This document shows, one piece after another, positions 61,177-64,000 of a DNA stretch of 64,000 nucleotides (the first letter of the stretch is position 1; each line of letters begins with the position of its first letter). The notes below the pieces were generated by a model. That model was not told where the DNA came from and did no database searches. It was given only the letters and a program-made list of their open reading frames with translations. The translations under genes were made by a program, and so were the position numbers. This DNA is from Buchnera aphidicola (Ceratovacuna japonica) (GTDB taxonomy: Bacteria > Pseudomonadota > Gammaproteobacteria > Enterobacterales > Enterobacteriaceae). The stretch spans positions 186,001 through 250,000 of the forward strand of contig AP026065.1 in assembly GCA_024349705.1 (NCBI GenBank), in the 5' to 3' direction.

Positions 61177-61959
61177 ATGATACCGTCTATGTGGATAGCA
61201 AAAACAGGATTAGATGTACAACAAGATAATATGAACATAATTTCTAATAATTTGGCCAACATAAATACAAATGGATTTAAAAAATCAATAGCAATATTTG
61301 AAGACTTAGTATATAAATCTAATAATTATGTTGATGAAAAATGCAATCAAGACAATAATTTAGATAGTTGCTATAATTCTGGAGCTGGAGCTAGAACTAA
61401 AGAAATACAAAAAGTATTTAGTCAAGGAAATTTATTAAAAACAAATTCTAATAAAGATATTGCTATAAATGGAGATGGATTTTTTCAAATACAAATGCCA
61501 GATGGAAGTTTAGCTTATACTAGAAATGGATCATTTTTAGTTAATCATAACAGACAATTAGTTAATAAAAATGGATTATTACTACATCCTAACATAACAT
61601 TACCTGAAAACTTTAATAATATTTATATAAATAAAAATGGAGTGGTTAGCATTATTCTAAAAGAAAAAAAAGAAAAAATACAAATAGGTCAAATAAATAT
61701 AGCAATTTTTAGAAACAATTCTGGATTAGAAAGTATAGGAAATAATTTATATAAAGAAACTTCTTTATCTGGAGAGCCGTCAGAAAATATACCTGGTACA
61801 TATGATGCCGGTGAACTAGAGCAAGGATATTTAGAAAGTTCAAATGTAAATATAGCTGAAGAGCTTATAAATATGATACAAACTCAAAGATCATATGAAA
61901 TAAATAGTAAAGCTATAAATGTATCAGATAAAATGTTAAAAAAAATATGTGAATTATAA
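61177..61959 (+). CDS. flgG: Flagellar distal rod protein FlgG
   Basis: 260 residues, the same as E. coli. N-terminal WIAKTGLDVQQDNMNIISNN with ANINTNGFKK; GDGFFQIQMPDGSLAYTRNGSF; GTYDAGELEQGYLESSNVN and ELINMIQTQRSYEINSKAI at the C-terminus. The best conserved axial protein in this operon. A Shine-Dalgarno AAGGAG stands before the start. Confidence 0.96.
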   Translation: MIPSMWIAKTGLDVQQDNMNIISNNLANINTNGFKKSIAIFEDLVYKSNNYVDEKCNQDNNLDSCYNSGAGARTKEIQKVFSQGNLLKTNSNKDIAINGDGFFQIQMPDGSLAYTRNGSFLVNHNRQLVNKNGLLLHPNITLPENFNNIYINKNGVVSIILKEKKEKIQIGQINIAIFRNNSGLESIGNNLYKETSLSGEPSENIPGTYDAGELEQGYLESSNVNIAEELINMIQTQRSYEINSKAINVSDKMLKKICEL

Positions 61960-62027
61960 AAAAAATGCATTATAAATTTAATAAAATAACTTTAAAAACT
62001 AATAAAACAATATAAAATTTTAAAAAA

Positions 62028-62723
62028 ATGAAAAATACCAAATTTTTAATTCCTATTTTAATATATGCATTATTTAAAATGTATTCTTCAAATAATTCAA
62101 ATGAAAATAATATTTTAGAAAAAAAAAATATTATATATAAAGATTTTAAATATAAAGATAATGGATCAATATTTAAAGAAAAAGATATAACAGATAAAAG
62201 CGGAGATTCTTTATTTAATCAATATAAAAATTATAAAGTAGGAGATTTAATATCAGTATTAATAGAAGAAAACACATTAGCAACTAATAGAACTGCAAAT
62301 AATGCTAAAAGATATGCAAGTAGCACTATAGGAGATAAAGAAAAAAAATATGGATTTAATAGAATAACTATGATTATAAAAAATTTATTTAAACTAAGTC
62401 AAAAATCTGAAAATAATTTATTTGGAACTGGACAAAATTTTTCAGAAAATTTTTTATCAGGAATAATTACAGTTACTGTAAAAAAAATTTTATCAAACCA
62501 AAATTTATTAGTATCAGGAACTAAAAACATAGTTATAAATAAAGGAAATGAAATACTAACATTTTCAGGAATAATAAATCCTGATGACATAAAAAAAGAT
62601 AACAAAATAATTTCTACAAAAATATCTAATGTAAAAATAGAATGCTTGAGAAATGATTACACAATAGATATACAAAAAATGGGATGGTTACAAAGATTCA
62701 TTTTGCATGTTATACCAATATAA
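62028..62723 (+). CDS. flgH: Flagellar L-ring protein FlgH, lipobox cysteine absent
   Basis: Outer-membrane ring of the basal body, normally a lipoprotein. 231 residues (E. coli 232). Core matches: KVGDLISVLIEENTLATNRT, NTF-type FLSGIITVTVKKILSNQNLLVSGTK, ILTFSGIINPDDI, and the C-terminal KMGWLQRFILHVIPI. The N-terminus is a short hydrophobic segment, FLIPILIYALFKMY, without any cysteine, so the usual lipobox (LTGC type) is gone. Lys/Asn-rich residues follow up to about 60. Confidence 0.92.
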   Translation: MKNTKFLIPILIYALFKMYSSNNSNENNILEKKNIIYKDFKYKDNGSIFKEKDITDKSGDSLFNQYKNYKVGDLISVLIEENTLATNRTANNAKRYASSTIGDKEKKYGFNRITMIIKNLFKLSQKSENNLFGTGQNFSENFLSGIITVTVKKILSNQNLLVSGTKNIVINKGNEILTFSGIINPDDIKKDNKIISTKISNVKIECLRNDYTIDIQKMGWLQRFILHVIPI

Positions 62724-62835
62724 AAAATTTGCACTATTTTATTAATGTGAAAATATTAATTTAAACATAAAAAAAAAAAAATATATTATAAAATTTAATT
62801 ATTTTATATAAAAAAATTTTATATGTAAAACATAA

Positions 62836-63897
62836 ATGAAAAAAACATTAATTTTTAGTAAAATACTAATATTAGTATTATTATTTTTTACCAGTACATT
62901 TTCTTTTGCAGAGAAAATTAAAGATTTAACTAACATAGATGGTGTTAGAGACAATCAATTAATAGGATATGGACTAGTAGTAGGTTTAGATGGGACTGGA
63001 GATTCAGTGTCACAAGTTCCTTTTACTATGTATGCTTTGAAAAATATATTAAATAAATTAGATATAACTGTAAAAAATAGTAATAATATGCAATTAAAAA
63101 ACATAGCTTCAGTTATGGTGACAGCAAAACTTCCATTATTTTCTGAAATAGGAGAAAAAATAAATGTTAGAGTATCTTCTATAGGAAACTGTAAAAGTTT
63201 AGAAGGAGGAACTTTAATATTAACTCCATTAAAGGGAATAGATAATAAAATTTACGTAACAGCTCAAGGTAAGATAACAATAGACAAAAAAAAATATGAA
63301 GAAAATAAAAATTTTAATTTAAATATTAACTTACATAAAAATTCTGGAAAAATATTTAATGGAGGTAATATTGAAAAAACAGTAAAAAATGATTTTTATA
63401 AAAAAGAAATAATAAATTTACAATTAAAAAATGAAAATTTTACTATAGCAAAAAAAATTAGTGATGAAATAAATAAATATTATCCAAATACAGCAATACC
63501 TATAAATTCTAAAAAAATAACTATATTAAATAATAAAAATATAAACAATAATATAGTAGAAATTATATCTAACATACAAAATATAAATATAAAAGTTCCA
63601 ATAGAGCCTAAAATAGTAATAAACAAAAAAAATGGATTAATAATAACAAATAGTAAAGTAAAAATAGAACCATGCAATATAAATTATAAAAATTTATGTA
63701 TAAATTTAAAAGAAGACATAAAAATAACTACTAAAAAAACAAAAGAAAAACAAATAACAATAAACAGTAGTATTTTTTTAGAAGATATGTTATCAATATT
63801 AAAAACTTTAAAAATTGAAACAGACGAAATAATAGAAATATTAAAAACTTTAAAGATTTCAAAATGTTTATTAGCTAAAATAGAAATTATAAAATGA
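62836..63897 (+). CDS. flgI: Flagellar P-ring protein FlgI
   Basis: Periplasmic ring around the rod. 353 residues (E. coli 365). A clear signal peptide (residues 1-25) ends with the cleavage motif SFA before EKIKDLTNI; then GVRDNQLIGYGLVVGLDGTGDS, a family hallmark, and ASVMVTAKLPLF. The C-terminal third is drifted. Its TGA overlaps the ATG of flgJ (ATGA at 63894-63897). Confidence 0.95.
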   Translation: MKKTLIFSKILILVLLFFTSTFSFAEKIKDLTNIDGVRDNQLIGYGLVVGLDGTGDSVSQVPFTMYALKNILNKLDITVKNSNNMQLKNIASVMVTAKLPLFSEIGEKINVRVSSIGNCKSLEGGTLILTPLKGIDNKIYVTAQGKITIDKKKYEENKNFNLNINLHKNSGKIFNGGNIEKTVKNDFYKKEIINLQLKNENFTIAKKISDEINKYYPNTAIPINSKKITILNNKNINNNIVEIISNIQNINIKVPIEPKIVINKKNGLIITNSKVKIEPCNINYKNLCINLKEDIKITTKKTKEKQITINSSIFLEDMLSILKTLKIETDEIIEILKTLKISKCLLAKIEIIK

Positions 63898-64000
63898 ACA
63901 ATATAAACAATGAAATAAATATAATTAAATTAAGTAATATAAATAAAGTAGAAAAAAAAAATTCTAATATAATAAAAGAAAAAATGGAAGAAATATTTAT
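63894..64000 (+). CDS. flgJ: Start of flagellar rod-capping protein FlgJ (3' end outside window)
   Basis: ATG at 63894 overlaps the flgI stop and opens a frame to the right edge (35 codons). The visible part ends with NIIKEKMEEIF, which fits the early helix of FlgJ (ARQVEGMF type). The identification rests mostly on gene order flgI-flgJ and translational coupling. Confidence 0.6.
   Translation, partial: MNNINNEINIIKLSNINKVEKKNSNIIKEKMEEIF

Overview
The window is part of the chromosome of a strongly reduced, extremely AT-rich gammaproteobacterium, almost certainly Buchnera aphidicola, the obligate endosymbiont of aphids. Evidence: the 16S rRNA gene stands apart from 23S/5S but still carries tRNA-Ile and tRNA-Ala; nearly every gene is the ortholog of an enteric gene; proteins are loaded with Lys, Ile and Asn; flagellar basal-body genes persist; trpDCBA is present without trpEG. 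The aphid host and strain cannot be named from the window. Several genes known from larger Buchnera genomes or from the enteric neighbourhood are absent where expected (biotin genes between glyA and pgl, ispZ between yciA and yciC, ihfB and cmk around rpsA, htpX before cspC, flgD), which points to a lineage more reduced than the classic pea-aphid strain; this comparison is from memory.

Layout. 1-2660: 3' part of flhA and convergent argS. 2770-4735: rRNA promoter, boxA leader, 16S rRNA, tRNA-Ile and tRNA-Ala. 4727-7868: rnhA/dnaQ divergent pair, tRNA-Asp, grpE, smpB, tadA. 7915-12593: reverse-strand cluster lepA-lepB-rnc-era-acpS. 12.8-17.4 kb: mnmA, fabI, ychE, lipB, lipA. 17.7-24.6 kb: reverse-strand yciA, yciC, the tryptophan operon trpD-trpC(F)-trpB-trpA, and suhB. 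24.8-38.1 kb: hisS, glyA and central carbon metabolism (pgl, gapA, fldA, ybgI, sucAB, gpmA, pfkA, tpiA). 38.3-44.1 kb: rpsA, aroA, serC, serS (reverse). 44.3-53.4 kb: trxB, infA, aspS, pykA, zwf, a long gene-free stretch, cspC, yoaE. 53.4-58.0 kb: tsaB, minCDE, three tRNAs, murJ. 58.4-64.0 kb: flagellar rod/ring operon flgB-C-(E-like)-F-G-H-I and the first codons of flgJ.

The genes fit a cell that keeps translation and RNA modification, glycolysis plus 2-oxoglutarate dehydrogenase, the oxidative pentose phosphate entry (zwf, pgl), lipoate supply (lipA, lipB) for SucB, and essential amino-acid supply to the host (trp, and aroA for chorismate), together with a flagellar basal body that probably works as an export apparatus rather than for motility.

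The most interesting signals: (1) between zwf and cspC, in a very AT-rich stretch, lies a conserved island containing a yobF gene broken by two in-frame stops but with nucleotides well preserved, suggesting it survives as a cspC leader RNA; (2) SuhB has all four acidic metal ligands of inositol monophosphatase (67, 84, 87, 212) changed to Asn, so it is probably kept only for its rRNA antitermination role, and the rrn leader in this window still has boxA; (3) the hook protein FlgE has lost both terminal D0 segments while its middle stays open, and flgD is gone; (4) FlgH lacks the lipobox cysteine.
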